Below, one piece after another: positions 33,702-43,773 of a stretch of 64,000 bases of DNA. Position 1 is the first letter of the stretch; each line of letters opens with the position of its first letter. The position numbers and the translations under genes were made by a program. The DNA comes from Mycolicibacterium cosmeticum (lineage in GTDB: Bacteria > Actinomycetota > Actinomycetes > Mycobacteriales > Mycobacteriaceae). Below the pieces are notes generated by a model that saw nothing but the letters and a program-made list of their open reading frames with translations, made no database searches and had not been told where the DNA came from. The stretch covers positions 2,232,001 through 2,296,000 of the forward strand of contig NZ_CCBB010000003.1 of NCBI RefSeq assembly GCF_000613185.1, given 5' to 3'.

Positions 33702-34432
33702 CAGGCGGCGGGTTTGTCGACGGTGACGGTCTTACCCCAGTCCGACAGCGTCATCTGAATGTTCTTGCCCTGCTCGACGTCGAATTTCACCTGCTGCAGC
33801 TGGTGGTCGCCGTCCTCGCGGATCCAGGCGGTGCCGGGAATCGGACCGGTGACCTTGAGCGCCGGGGCGATCTTGTTCATGGCGTCCGCCGGCACGGTCC
33901 CGGTGATCTTGACGGCGTCGACGCCGTTGATCGACTCGCGGCCCTCGGCCTTGGGATCGGTGAAGCTGGTGAGGATGTTGGCCAGCCCGTTCTCCGGGCT
34001 CAGGATGGTGGAGATGTCGTAGATGTCGGCCGCGGGCCCGAAGTTCTCCATCGCGCCACCGGCGGTGATGGCCCCGTAGAGGTTGCCGTCGGAGACCACG
34101 AATTTCACGTCGGAGAGCTTCTGGCCGAGGAACATGATGTCGGCCTTGCCCTGCGCGGCGACCGCGGGCGTCAGCGTCATGTCGCCGGTGAGGACGGTGA
34201 TCGGGAGGGCCTTGATGTCGCCGGTGGTCGTGAGGACCACGTGCGCGCTGGTCTGCTTGCGAGTGGTGTCCGCGGACTGCTTGAGCAGCGTGGCGGCGTC
34301 GGGGAGTGGCGCGTCATTGGTCTTCGGCGACGACGAGCACCCGACAAGTCCCAGCGCGGCCAGGAATACGGCCAAGAAGGGGATCAGGAAACGGAAAGAG
34401 CTTCGGACTGCACGGCGTTGGCGCGTCTGCAT
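33701..34432 (-). CDS. lprG: Lipid-binding lipoprotein LprG
   Basis: LprG binds triacylated lipids and lipoglycans in a hydrophobic pocket and passes them to the outer envelope with the P55 exporter. The 243-residue protein has a basic N-terminus, a hydrophobic helix and lipobox LGLVGC at about residues 26-31, so the mature protein starts with lipidated cysteine. Family segments are [34 protein letters not shown] and a C-terminal [14 protein letters not shown]. An ATG three codons upstream (34441) is an alternative start. The stop overlaps the exporter start. Confidence 0.93.
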   Translation of the reverse strand: MQTRQRRAVRSSFRFLIPFLAVFLAALGLVGCSSSPKTNDAPLPDAATLLKQSADTTRKQTSAHVVLTTTGDIKALPITVLTGDMTLTPAVAAQGKADIMFLGQKLSDVKFVVSDGNLYGAITAGGAMENFGPAADIYDISTILSPENGLANILTSFTDPKAEGRESINGVDAVKITGTVPADAMNKIAPALKVTGPIPGTAWIREDGDHQLQQVKFDVEQGKNIQMTLSDWGKTVTVDKPAA

Positions 34433-34492
34433 ACCCAGCATCGTAATGGGTGAGCCTGGGCGGCCCGGTTCTACGCCGATCAGGGTCCTCAC

Positions 34493-34498
34493 TAGCCT
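34493..34498 (+). promoter_or_regulatory. -10 box of a predicted leaderless ribE transcript
   Basis: TAGCCT fits TANNNT, ends 7 nt before the ribE ATG, and no Shine-Dalgarno sequence follows it. It lies in the divergent lprG-ribE intergenic region of 73 bp. There is no room for an FMN riboswitch. Confidence 0.45.
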
Positions 34499-34505
34499 GA
34501 TACCC

Positions 34506-35162
34506 ATGTTCACCGGAATCGTTGAGGAACTGGGCGAGATCGTCGGAATTGACAAGCTCGATGATTCGGCCCGGCTGGTCATCAAAGGCCCGGTCGTGAC
34601 GTCCGACGCGGGCCACGGTGACTCCATCGCGGTCAACGGCGTGTGCCTGACGGTGGTCGACGTGCTCGCCGACGGCGCCTTCACCGCGGATGTGATGGCC
34701 GAGACACTGAACCGGTCGAGCCTGAGCGCCATCGGGGTGGGCAGCCCCGTCAATCTCGAGCGTGCGGCGGCGGTGAACAGCAGGCTCGGCGGCCATATCG
34801 TGCAAGGCCATGTCGACGGCACCGGCCGGGTGATCTCGCGCACGCCGTCGGAGCACTGGGAGGTGGTGCGCATCGCGCTGCCCGCCGAGTTGTCCCGGTA
34901 CGTGGTGGAAAAAGGCTCGATCACCGTGGACGGGATCTCGCTGACGGTGTCGGGGCTCGGGACCGGGGCGAGCGAAGCGACGGGGAATGACGCCGGGGCG
35001 AGCGAAGCGACGGGGGGTGAGACCGGTGACTGGTTCGAGGTGTCGCTCATCCCGACCACCCTCGCGCTGACCACCCTCGGCCGGGCCGCCGTCGGGACCC
35101 CGGTCAATCTCGAGGTCGATGTCATCGCCAAGTACGTGGAGCGGCTGATGTCGGCCCGTTAG
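34506..35162 (+). CDS. ribE: Riboflavin synthase alpha chain (with a small repeat insertion)
   Basis: This enzyme converts two 6,7-dimethyl-8-ribityllumazine molecules to riboflavin. The 218-residue protein shows the duplicated lumazine-binding barrel: MFTGIVEELGEI and NGVCLTVVDV in the first half, GGHIVQGHVDGTGRV and VEKGSITVDGISLTV in the second. Between residues about 152 and 174, just after the second barrel's ISLTVSGL, two copies of a 30-bp repeat add GASEATG-containing sequence that riboflavin synthases normally lack. The frame is kept. Mycobacteria often call this gene ribC. Confidence 0.95.
   Translation: MFTGIVEELGEIVGIDKLDDSARLVIKGPVVTSDAGHGDSIAVNGVCLTVVDVLADGAFTADVMAETLNRSSLSAIGVGSPVNLERAAAVNSRLGGHIVQGHVDGTGRVISRTPSEHWEVVRIALPAELSRYVVEKGSITVDGISLTVSGLGTGASEATGNDAGASEATGGETGDWFEVSLIPTTLALTTLGRAAVGTPVNLEVDVIAKYVERLMSAR
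34963..35022 (+). repeat. 30-bp tandem repeat, two units, inside ribE
   Basis: Both units begin with the 23-bp core CCGGGGCGAGCGAAGCGACGGGG-type sequence (34963-34985 and 34993-35015), which is identical in the two. Only the last seven bases differ. The 30-bp spacing keeps the reading frame and encodes ten residues per unit. The GCGAGCGAAGCGA core was not noticed elsewhere in the window. Confidence 0.85.
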
Positions 35163-35214
35163 GGCCATTTCATTGCTAGTTGTCCGGGTGGTGTCACTTC
35201 AGCAACAGGAACCT

Positions 35215-35224
35215 GTTCTAGAAC
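35215..35224. repeat. Palindrome GTTCTAGAAC upstream of the large surface protein
   Basis: A perfect 10-bp palindrome preceded by ACAGG-AA-CCTGT (35206-35217, overlapping). It lies 169 bp before the GTG at 35383, in a 220-bp leader that also has TTGACG at 35286-35291, a candidate -35, with GACAGT 17 bp further as a weak -10. It may be an operator for the surface protein. Confidence 0.3.
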
Positions 35225-35382
35225 CAGCCGTCTGGCCTCCGGAAAGACTCGACTCAGTTTTTTCTCAGGAAAAGCTGGCCCTCTATTGACGCACGTGTTA
35301 ACTTTCGCGACAGTCAATTAAGAACCCGCTGGACATGCCGCTGCCCTGCGGCCACCCGGCTGGGGAGTCGGGAAGGAAAACC

Positions 35383-38300
35383 GTGGCGGCTCATCGCAAG
35401 AGTTCAGCGAAAACCCGGAAACGTGCTAGCGAGTTCGCAGTCGCTGCATTCCTGGGGTTGTCGGTCGCGGCCGCGCCCGCCATCGCGGCGGCGGACACCG
35501 GCGACAACACGCCGAACGGCGATGCCTCACCGGGGTCATCCGGCAGCACCGGCGGGACCACGGGCACCGGTAGCGGCACCGGCACTGCGGGAGCGGGGAC
35601 AAGTACCACCGGCACTGCCGGCTCCACCACCGGCACCAGCACCGAGACCTCGGGTTCGACCGGTGGTGGCACCACCGGGACCGGATCGGGCCAGACCGGT
35701 TCCACCACGCACGAGACGAGCACGTCCGGTTCCACCGGGACGACCACCACCACGAGTGTGAACGGCGGCCCCACCACGACGGTGAGCAGCTCGGGTGGCG
35801 CGCACACCGGGACGGCGGGCACGTCCGGCACCGGCACGAGCACGGGCACCGGCACGAGCACCGAAACGCCGGTTGTCGAGGAACCCGGTGCCGGGTCGAC
35901 CCCGACCACCGGCTCGACCCCGAGCACCGAACCCACGCCGACCCCCACGGCCGAGCCCACGCCGACCCCGACCACCGAACCGACCCCGAGCGCCGGCGCC
36001 GAGCAGCCGGCGGTGACCGGCACCTCGTCCTCCAGCACGCCCACCGCGTCCGGGGCCAAGACCACGACGGCTGCGACGGCACCGGCACTGTTCAGCGCGT
36101 CGGCCACCACCCCGACGCCCAATGCCCTGGCCGCGGTCACCGACCTGGTGCCCAAGCCGCCGACCATCCCGGCGTTCAACCCCTTCATGGGCATCATCAA
36201 CGCGATTGCCACCGGCCTGGAGAAACTGCTGCCGGCCTACGACGCCGACCCGATCCTGGCGCCCTCCCAGGTCGCCGCCGGCTGGGTGGTCGCGATCAAC
36301 CAGATCCTGGCGGGCACCTACTGGAACGGCGCCCCCACGCCGTTCACGGTGCCGGTCTACATCCTGATGGTCGCGGCCTACCAGCGCTACGAGAACCTGG
36401 CCACCAACCACCTGCCGGGCGCCCCGTCCGTCGTCGCCACCGGGCCGCTGCCGGGCACCTACAAGCTCACCAGCAACGATCCCGACGGCGACCCGCTGAC
36501 CTACTGGGTGGACAGCCAGCCCAGCCAGGGTGCGATCGTGATGATTCCCGACGGCTCGTTCAGCTATGTGCCCACCCTGGCCGGGCTGCGCGACGGCGCC
36601 GATGTCACCTTCACCGTGCGCATCAACGACAGCCTCGGCTTCCTCGCGCACCCGCTCACCCCGGACGGCAACGACGCGTACTACACGGTGAGCTTCCACT
36701 ACGCCGGCAGCGGGCTGAACAACCTGCCCGAGTTCGACTCCGACGGCGCCCCGACCGTCGTCGCGGTCAACCAGGTCACCGGCATCGTCACCGGCACCTC
36801 ACATGCCACCGATCCGGACGGCGACACCCTGACCTACTCCGGAATCGCCTTGTACGGCAACGTCGTCGTCAACTCCGACGGCTCGTTCACCTACACGCCG
36901 ACCGACCTGGCCCGGCACACCGCCGCCGGAGACCTGGCCGCCTCGCTCGGGTTGAACAAGGACCTGGTGACCATCACCGTCAACGACGGCCGTGGCGGTA
37001 TCGCGTTCAAATCCGTTGCGGTGGACGTGGTTCCGTCCAACGCGGGGCCGACCGTCGACAAGGTCACCGTGGGGGACCCGAATGCCCTGCTGGGCACCGT
37101 GATCGGCAAGATCACCGCGCACGACGACGACGGCGACATCATTTCCTACGGACCGGTGCTGCTCACCACGAGCAAGGGCGGCGTGGTCGCGGTCAGCCTG
37201 CTCACCGGCGACTTCACCTACACCCCGTCGCTGGCGGCGCGGCACGCCGCGGCCGCCGACGACGCCACCGACGACGACAAGTCGGACACCTTCACCGTCA
37301 CCCTCACCGACGGGCACGGCGGCAGCACCCAGGTCGAGATCACCGTGGGTGTCGCCCCCGGCCTCGATCTCAACTCGGCCCCGGTCTTCACCTCCAACCC
37401 GACGGTGACCAACACCAACCCGAGCACCGGCGTGGTGACGGGAACCTTCACCGTCAAGGACGACGACGGCGACACCCTGCACTATCTCGTGACGAACCTG
37501 CTGGGCCCGCTCACCGGTTCGGTGACGCTCAACGGTGGCACCTTCACCTACACGCCCACCGCCTCGGCCCGTCACCTGGCGGCCAGCATCCCGCTCACCG
37601 ACACGGTGACCATCACCGTCACCGACGGGCACGGCGGGATCACCATCAAGTCGGTGGCCGTCTCCATCCTGTCCGACAACTCGGCGCCCCAGGTCACCAA
37701 TGTGCAAGTGGGCAGCCCGAATTCGCTCGGCATCGTGACCGGCAAGGTCACCGCGGGCGACCCCGACGACGGCGACATCATCAGCTACGGGCCGATCACC
37801 TTCACCACCGGCAAGGGCGGCCTGGTCACCGTCGGCGCCCTCACCGGCACCTTCAGCTACGCCCCCTCGCTGACGGCCCGGCACCTGGCCGCCTCCACCA
37901 CGGCGACCGCGGACGACAAGTTGGACACCTTCACCATCACGGTGAGCGACGGCCACGGCGGCACCATCGACGTGCCCATCTCGGTGGACATCCTGGGCGC
38001 CAACACCGATCCGGCCGGCCTGCCCAGCATCAGCCTGCCCGACTCCAACGGCGTGGTGCGCGGCAGCATCATCGGCACCGACCTGGACGGCGACTCGCTG
38101 ACCTACAGCCTGGTCAACGGATCCAACCCGACGGGCGCCACCACCGGCTCGTCGTACTCGGTGGGCGGCGGCATCGTACAGCTGGCGGCCGACGGCACCT
38201 ACACGTTCATCCCGAAGCCGTCCACGGCGGTCATCCCGGGCCTGGACACCGACTCGTTCTACGTCACCATCACCGACGGCCACGGCGGGACCTCGACGGT

Positions 38301-40191
38301 GAAGGTGACCCCGCTGGCCAACCTCACCATCGGCACCTCCACCACCTCGACCGCGCCCAACGTGGAGAGCGGCAAGCTCAACGTCTCCAACGGCAACACC
38401 GGGCTGCTCACCTACAGCCTGGGTACCAACGCGGCCAAGGGCACCGTGGTGGTCAACGCCGACGGCACCTACACCTACACCCGGAACCCGGCGCTGGGTC
38501 ACAACATCACGGCCGCCGACACGTTCACGGTGCTCGGCACCGATGCGAACGGCCGCACCATCACGGTGGCGACCGTCAGCGTGTCCCCGCCGCTGGTCAA
38601 CACCGCGCCGTCGGCCGGAGGTGCCGGCACCACCATCTCGGACAGCAGCCTGATCGACCGCGGCATGATCGGCGGTGTCGCCGTCACCCCGGCCACCCAG
38701 ACCACCACCGGCACGTTCACCACGACCGACCCCGACGGCGATCCGGTGACGTTCGCCGGCGGGATCTACACCACCACCAAGGGCGGGACCGTCACGGTCA
38801 CCTCCGGCGGCGGCTTCCTGTACAGCTGGATCACCTACTCCGACGCGCACCACAAGGCCGCGGCCGACAACGCCCCGGTGTCCGACAAGTTCGACACCGT
38901 CACCATCAACGTGTCCGACGGTCAGGGCGGCACGACGGCCGTCACCTTCTCGGTGCCGATCATCGCCAGCAACGCCGGGCCGTCCTCGAACGTGTCGGTC
39001 GGGTCGGCCGACACCCTGGGTGTGGTGCGCGGGTCGGTCTCGGGGTCGGACAGCGACGGGGACTCCGTCACCTACAGCCTGGTCAACGCGGGCAATCCGG
39101 GCGGGGCCACCACCAACTCCACCTACACCACCAACGGCGGTGTGGTGCAACTGAAGCCGGACGGCACCTTCGTCTACATCCCGACCACCTCGGCGGCCGG
39201 CACCGACTCGTTCAAGGTCACCGTCTACGACGGGCACGGCGGCAGCAGCACCGCCACGGTCAGCGTCCCGATCGTGGCGCCCAGCACCACGACGCTGGGC
39301 ACGGGCACCAACGTGCAGAGCGGCAAGCTGAGCATCCCGACCGCCGACGTGGGTCTGCTGACCTACGGCAAGGGCTCCGACGGCGCCAAGGGCACCGTGG
39401 TGGTCAACGCCGACGGCAGCTACACCTACACCCGCAACGCCGCGCTGGGCCACTCCACCACGCCCAACGACACCTTCACCATCACCGGCACCGACGCCAA
39501 CGGCAAGACGGTGACATTCACGGTGAGCGTGGCGCCGCCGGTGGCCAACGCGGCGCCCACGGGTGGCAGCGTCACGATCACCAGTTCGTCGCTGAGCAAC
39601 TACGCGCTGATCTACAACCGCCAGTCGACATCGGGCTCGATCGGTGCATCCGATGCCGACGGCGACTCGGTGACGTTCACGGCGGTATCCGATCTCGACA
39701 CCACGAACGGCGGCAAGGTCACCGTCTACGCGAACGGGACGTTCTCGTACACGATCGACAAGCTGCTGGCCAGCTCCTACTACCACGACGCCGCCAAGAT
39801 CGGGGCCACCGGCAACACCGTCGCCGACTCCTTCACCGTGACGATCAAGGACGCGTTCGGCGGTAGCACCGACTATGTGGTGAAGGTGCCGATCTACGCC
39901 GTGAACAGTGCGCCCAGCCAACCCAGCTCCGGCGTGTTCTGGGGACTGGGCGCCAACGACTGGACCTCGGTGTCCTCCTCGGACGGTGACAATGACTCGC
40001 TCACCTACACGATCACCAAGGCGCCCCAGCACGGCTCGGCGTCGTATGACAAGACCCTGGCAATCCTCAACACCAGCAACACCCAGTCCGGTGACACCAT
40101 CACCCTCACCGTGACCGACGGCTACTACGTCGTGAACAACGGTGTGGTCACCTCGACGCCCGCCAGTGCGTCCAGGACCTACACCGTCTGA
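35383..40191 (+). CDS. Giant secreted VCBS/cadherin-like repeat protein
   Basis: A 1602-residue exported protein. Residues 1 to about 35 are a signal peptide with a basic start (AAHRKSSAKTRKRASEF) and cut near AIAAADT. A Thr/Gly/Ser- then Pro/Thr-rich linker fills about 38-245. A helical block follows at about 247-343 (includes NPFMGIINAIATGLEKLLPA), then about twelve beta-sandwich repeats to the end. These carry the calcium-site type motif DxDGDxLxY, NADGSFTYTP strands and a closing DxVTITVxDGHGG. No LPXTG or membrane anchor is visible at the C-terminus. I chose GTG 35383 because GGAAGGA precedes it. ATG 35335 would put 16 residues before the signal peptide. Likely a surface adhesin or matrix protein; partner unknown. 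Confidence 0.88.
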   Translation: MAAHRKSSAKTRKRASEFAVAAFLGLSVAAAPAIAAADTGDNTPNGDASPGSSGSTGGTTGTGSGTGTAGAGTSTTGTAGSTTGTSTETSGSTGGGTTGTGSGQTGSTTHETSTSGSTGTTTTTSVNGGPTTTVSSSGGAHTGTAGTSGTGTSTGTGTSTETPVVEEPGAGSTPTTGSTPSTEPTPTPTAEPTPTPTTEPTPSAGAEQPAVTGTSSSSTPTASGAKTTTAATAPALFSASATTPTPNALAAVTDLVPKPPTIPAFNPFMGIINAIATGLEKLLPAYDADPILAPSQVAAGWVVAINQILAGTYWNGAPTPFTVPVYILMVAAYQRYENLATNHLPGAPSVVATGPLPGTYKLTSNDPDGDPLTYWVDSQPSQGAIVMIPDGSFSYVPTLAGLRDGADVTFTVRINDSLGFLAHPLTPDGNDAYYTVSFHYAGSGLNNLPEFDSDGAPTVVAVNQVTGIVTGTSHATDPDGDTLTYSGIALYGNVVVNSDGSFTYTPTDLARHTAAGDLAASLGLNKDLVTITVNDGRGGIAFKSVAVDVVPSNAGPTVDKVTVGDPNALLGTVIGKITAHDDDGDIISYGPVLLTTSKGGVVAVSLLTGDFTYTPSLAARHAAAADDATDDDKSDTFTVTLTDGHGGSTQVEITVGVAPGLDLNSAPVFTSNPTVTNTNPSTGVVTGTFTVKDDDGDTLHYLVTNLLGPLTGSVTLNGGTFTYTPTASARHLAASIPLTDTVTITVTDGHGGITIKSVAVSILSDNSAPQVTNVQVGSPNSLGIVTGKVTAGDPDDGDIISYGPITFTTGKGGLVTVGALTGTFSYAPSLTARHLAASTTATADDKLDTFTITVSDGHGGTIDVPISVDILGANTDPAGLPSISLPDSNGVVRGSIIGTDLDGDSLTYSLVNGSNPTGATTGSSYSVGGGIVQLAADGTYTFIPKPSTAVIPGLDTDSFYVTITDGHGGTSTVKVTPLANLTIGTSTTSTAPNVESGKLNVSNGNTGLLTYSLGTNAAKGTVVVNADGTYTYTRNPALGHNITAADTFTVLGTDANGRTITVATVSVSPPLVNTAPSAGGAGTTISDSSLIDRGMIGGVAVTPATQTTTGTFTTTDPDGDPVTFAGGIYTTTKGGTVTVTSGGGFLYSWITYSDAHHKAAADNAPVSDKFDTVTINVSDGQGGTTAVTFSVPIIASNAGPSSNVSVGSADTLGVVRGSVSGSDSDGDSVTYSLVNAGNPGGATTNSTYTTNGGVVQLKPDGTFVYIPTTSAAGTDSFKVTVYDGHGGSSTATVSVPIVAPSTTTLGTGTNVQSGKLSIPTADVGLLTYGKGSDGAKGTVVVNADGSYTYTRNAALGHSTTPNDTFTITGTDANGKTVTFTVSVAPPVANAAPTGGSVTITSSSLSNYALIYNRQSTSGSIGASDADGDSVTFTAVSDLDTTNGGKVTVYANGTFSYTIDKLLASSYYHDAAKIGATGNTVADSFTVTIKDAFGGSTDYVVKVPIYAVNSAPSQPSSGVFWGLGANDWTSVSSSDGDNDSLTYTITKAPQHGSASYDKTLAILNTSNTQSGDTITLTVTDGYYVVNNGVVTSTPASASRTYTV

Positions 40192-40211
40192 TCGATCTCG
40201 GCCGCACGTAG

Positions 40212-40245
40212 ATGCCCGCCGTCCCTGCCCGGGGACGGCGGGCAT
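40212..40245 (+). terminator. Strong hairpin after the VCBS gene (no U-tract)
   Basis: A perfect 14-bp stem, ATGCCCGCCGTCCC pairing with GGGACGGCGGGCAT, around a 6-nt loop, 20 bp after the stop codon. It is followed by TAAAC, not a T-run. Mycobacteria are reported to use such U-less hairpins as terminators. It also sits 63 bp before ribBA and could shape that leader. Confidence 0.65.
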
Positions 40246-40308
40246 TAAACGTCGCGGTGCGGTGGTTCATACTGAGGTGGAAATGCGAACGCTAAAAGGT
40301 GGCATAAG

Positions 40309-42500
<2,192 letters not shown>

Positions 42501-42526
<26 letters not shown>

Positions 42527-42992
42527 CCTCGTCCGCGCCGCCGCCCTCGGCCGCGCAGACGACGAACCCCAAACTGTCGTAGACGGCGCGCGCACGGGCG
42601 TTGTCGACGTTGACCCGCAGCGTGACCCGCCGCACCCGCTGGGTGCGCGCCCAGCGCACCGCTTCGGCCACCAGCGTCCGGCCCAGGCCCAGCCCACGAA
42701 CGGACGGGTCGAGCCACAGCGAGTACAGGTAGACGGTCTCCGAACCCTGGCGCTGCGCGGCGATCAACCCGATCGGCCGGTTGTCCACCACGATGGCGAA
42801 CTGCGCATGCGCGCGCAGCCTGCGGCGCCACTGGGCGGCGGTGAAGGTGGACTCCCGCTGGAACTGGGGATCGTCGGTGCCCAGCGAGTCGGTGAGCGCA
42901 CGCAGCCGAACCCCGGCGAAGGCACGCCAATCGGTCTCGGTCAACCGGGCCACCCGCGCGTCGCCCATCTCCGTGCCCGTGCCGTGCGCCAT
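42501..42992 (-). CDS. GNAT family N-acetyltransferase
   Basis: A 163-residue acetyltransferase (155 if the ATG at 42968 is used). The acetyl-CoA motif is LWLDPSVRGLGLGRTLVAEA (R-G-x-G-x-G), followed by VTLRVNVDNARARAVYDSLG and GF. ARLTETDWRAFAGVRLRALTD at the start is typical of GNAT proteins acting on small molecules. It is divergent from the murL operon with 40 bp between starts. Substrate unknown. The frame is open further upstream, but that part is antisense to the divergent gene. Confidence 0.85.
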
Positions 42993-43022
42993 GGTGTCCA
43001 GTATCGCCGCTGCTGGCTGCGG

Positions 43023-43028
43023 TAGGAT
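43023..43028 (+). promoter_or_regulatory. Candidate -10 box for the murL-murD2 operon
   Basis: TAGGAT fits TANNNT and lies 4 nt before the ATG at 43033 and 10 nt before the in-frame ATG at 43039. No convincing -35 is seen. If transcription starts near 43036-43038, the second ATG would be the first codon used. Confidence 0.35.
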
Positions 43029-43032
43029 CGGC

Positions 43033-43773
43033 ATGTCGATGACTACTCCCGCGTTCGTATCCACCTCGGCTGACGGCCTCTCCGGAAGCGACACACCGCT
43101 CGTCTCGGCCACCGCACTCATCGGGGGTCTCGGTACCCAGCCCACCGTCACGCTCCCGGTCGTGACCCGCCGCGAACCCGATCACGACGCCATCTGGCAC
43201 TGGCTGGCCGAGCCCGCGGAGTTCTTCGGCGTCGCCATGCCCGCCGTCGACGGGTTGCGCCGAGCGATCACCGACGTCATCGACGAACTGCGGCGCACGC
43301 ACGGCACCGCCACCGCGGCGCTCACCGTCCTGGTCGCGGACGTGGCCGGGGCGCCCCACTTCGTGGTCACCGGGACGCCGATCGAACCGGTCCGCGCGCG
43401 GGCGGTCGGCCTGGCCACCCGGCCCGGCGCCGCGGCGCCGCCGTACTGGCAGCGGATGGCCGCCCGCACCACCAGCCGGGCCGATGCACTGCTGACCGAA
43501 CGCGAGCTGGCCGGCGCCGGCCTCGCCGACGCGGTACCGGCCGACGGGCAGCGGATCGGGGTGCCGCTGTTGGGGGCGCTGTTGTGCGAGACCGGTGCTG
43601 GTCGGATCGGGCTGGGCACCGACCGGCTGCGCTGGCTGCGCGCGGCCGGGCTGCTGGACACCGACACCGTCACCGACGACCCGGTCGACCTGGACGCCGT
43701 GCGGCGGGCGTGGTGGGTGTCGCCGGTGTTCGAGACCCATCCGGTGAGCGCGATCGGGGACCGCCGGTTATGA
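43033..43773 (+). CDS. Lysine-free protein upstream of murL, possibly a degenerate class-IV aminotransferase fold
   Basis: A 246-residue protein (244 from the ATG at 43039). Segments such as WLAEPAEFFGVAMPAVDGLR, a middle TVLVADVAGAPHF and a C-terminal WWVSPVFETHPVSAIGDRR resemble the layout of class-IV aminotransferases and aminodeoxychorismate lyases. However, I find no lysine in the whole protein, so it cannot hold pyridoxal phosphate as a Schiff base. It may be a non-catalytic relative, or the resemblance may be chance. Its stop overlaps murL (ATGA), so it belongs to the MurL/MurD2 operon. Confidence 0.7.
   Translation: MSMTTPAFVSTSADGLSGSDTPLVSATALIGGLGTQPTVTLPVVTRREPDHDAIWHWLAEPAEFFGVAMPAVDGLRRAITDVIDELRRTHGTATAALTVLVADVAGAPHFVVTGTPIEPVRARAVGLATRPGAAAPPYWQRMAARTTSRADALLTERELAGAGLADAVPADGQRIGVPLLGALLCETGAGRIGLGTDRLRWLRAAGLLDTDTVTDDPVDLDAVRRAWWVSPVFETHPVSAIGDRRL

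Noticed and set aside
35900..36020. Repeated ACCCCGACC / ACCGAGCCC units that might be read as a direct-repeat array or CRISPR
   Set aside because: They are codon repeats of a Pro-Thr-Glu linker in frame with the surface protein; there are no spacers.
36799..40245. A minus-strand open frame of 1148 codons opposite the VCBS gene
   Set aside because: It mirrors the repeats of the plus-strand gene, is rich in R, G and V-G-D patterns typical of antisense in high-GC DNA, and has no signal, domain or start site. The plus-strand protein has clear signal peptide and repeats.
40192..40308. FMN riboswitch upstream of ribBA (or upstream of ribE)
   Set aside because: The space is too short and none of the conserved RFN stems can be found; only a simple 14-bp hairpin is present.
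43033..43773. Annotating this gene as a working branched-chain aminotransferase or ADC lyase
   Set aside because: No lysine is present to bind pyridoxal phosphate, so catalytic activity of that kind is not supportable.
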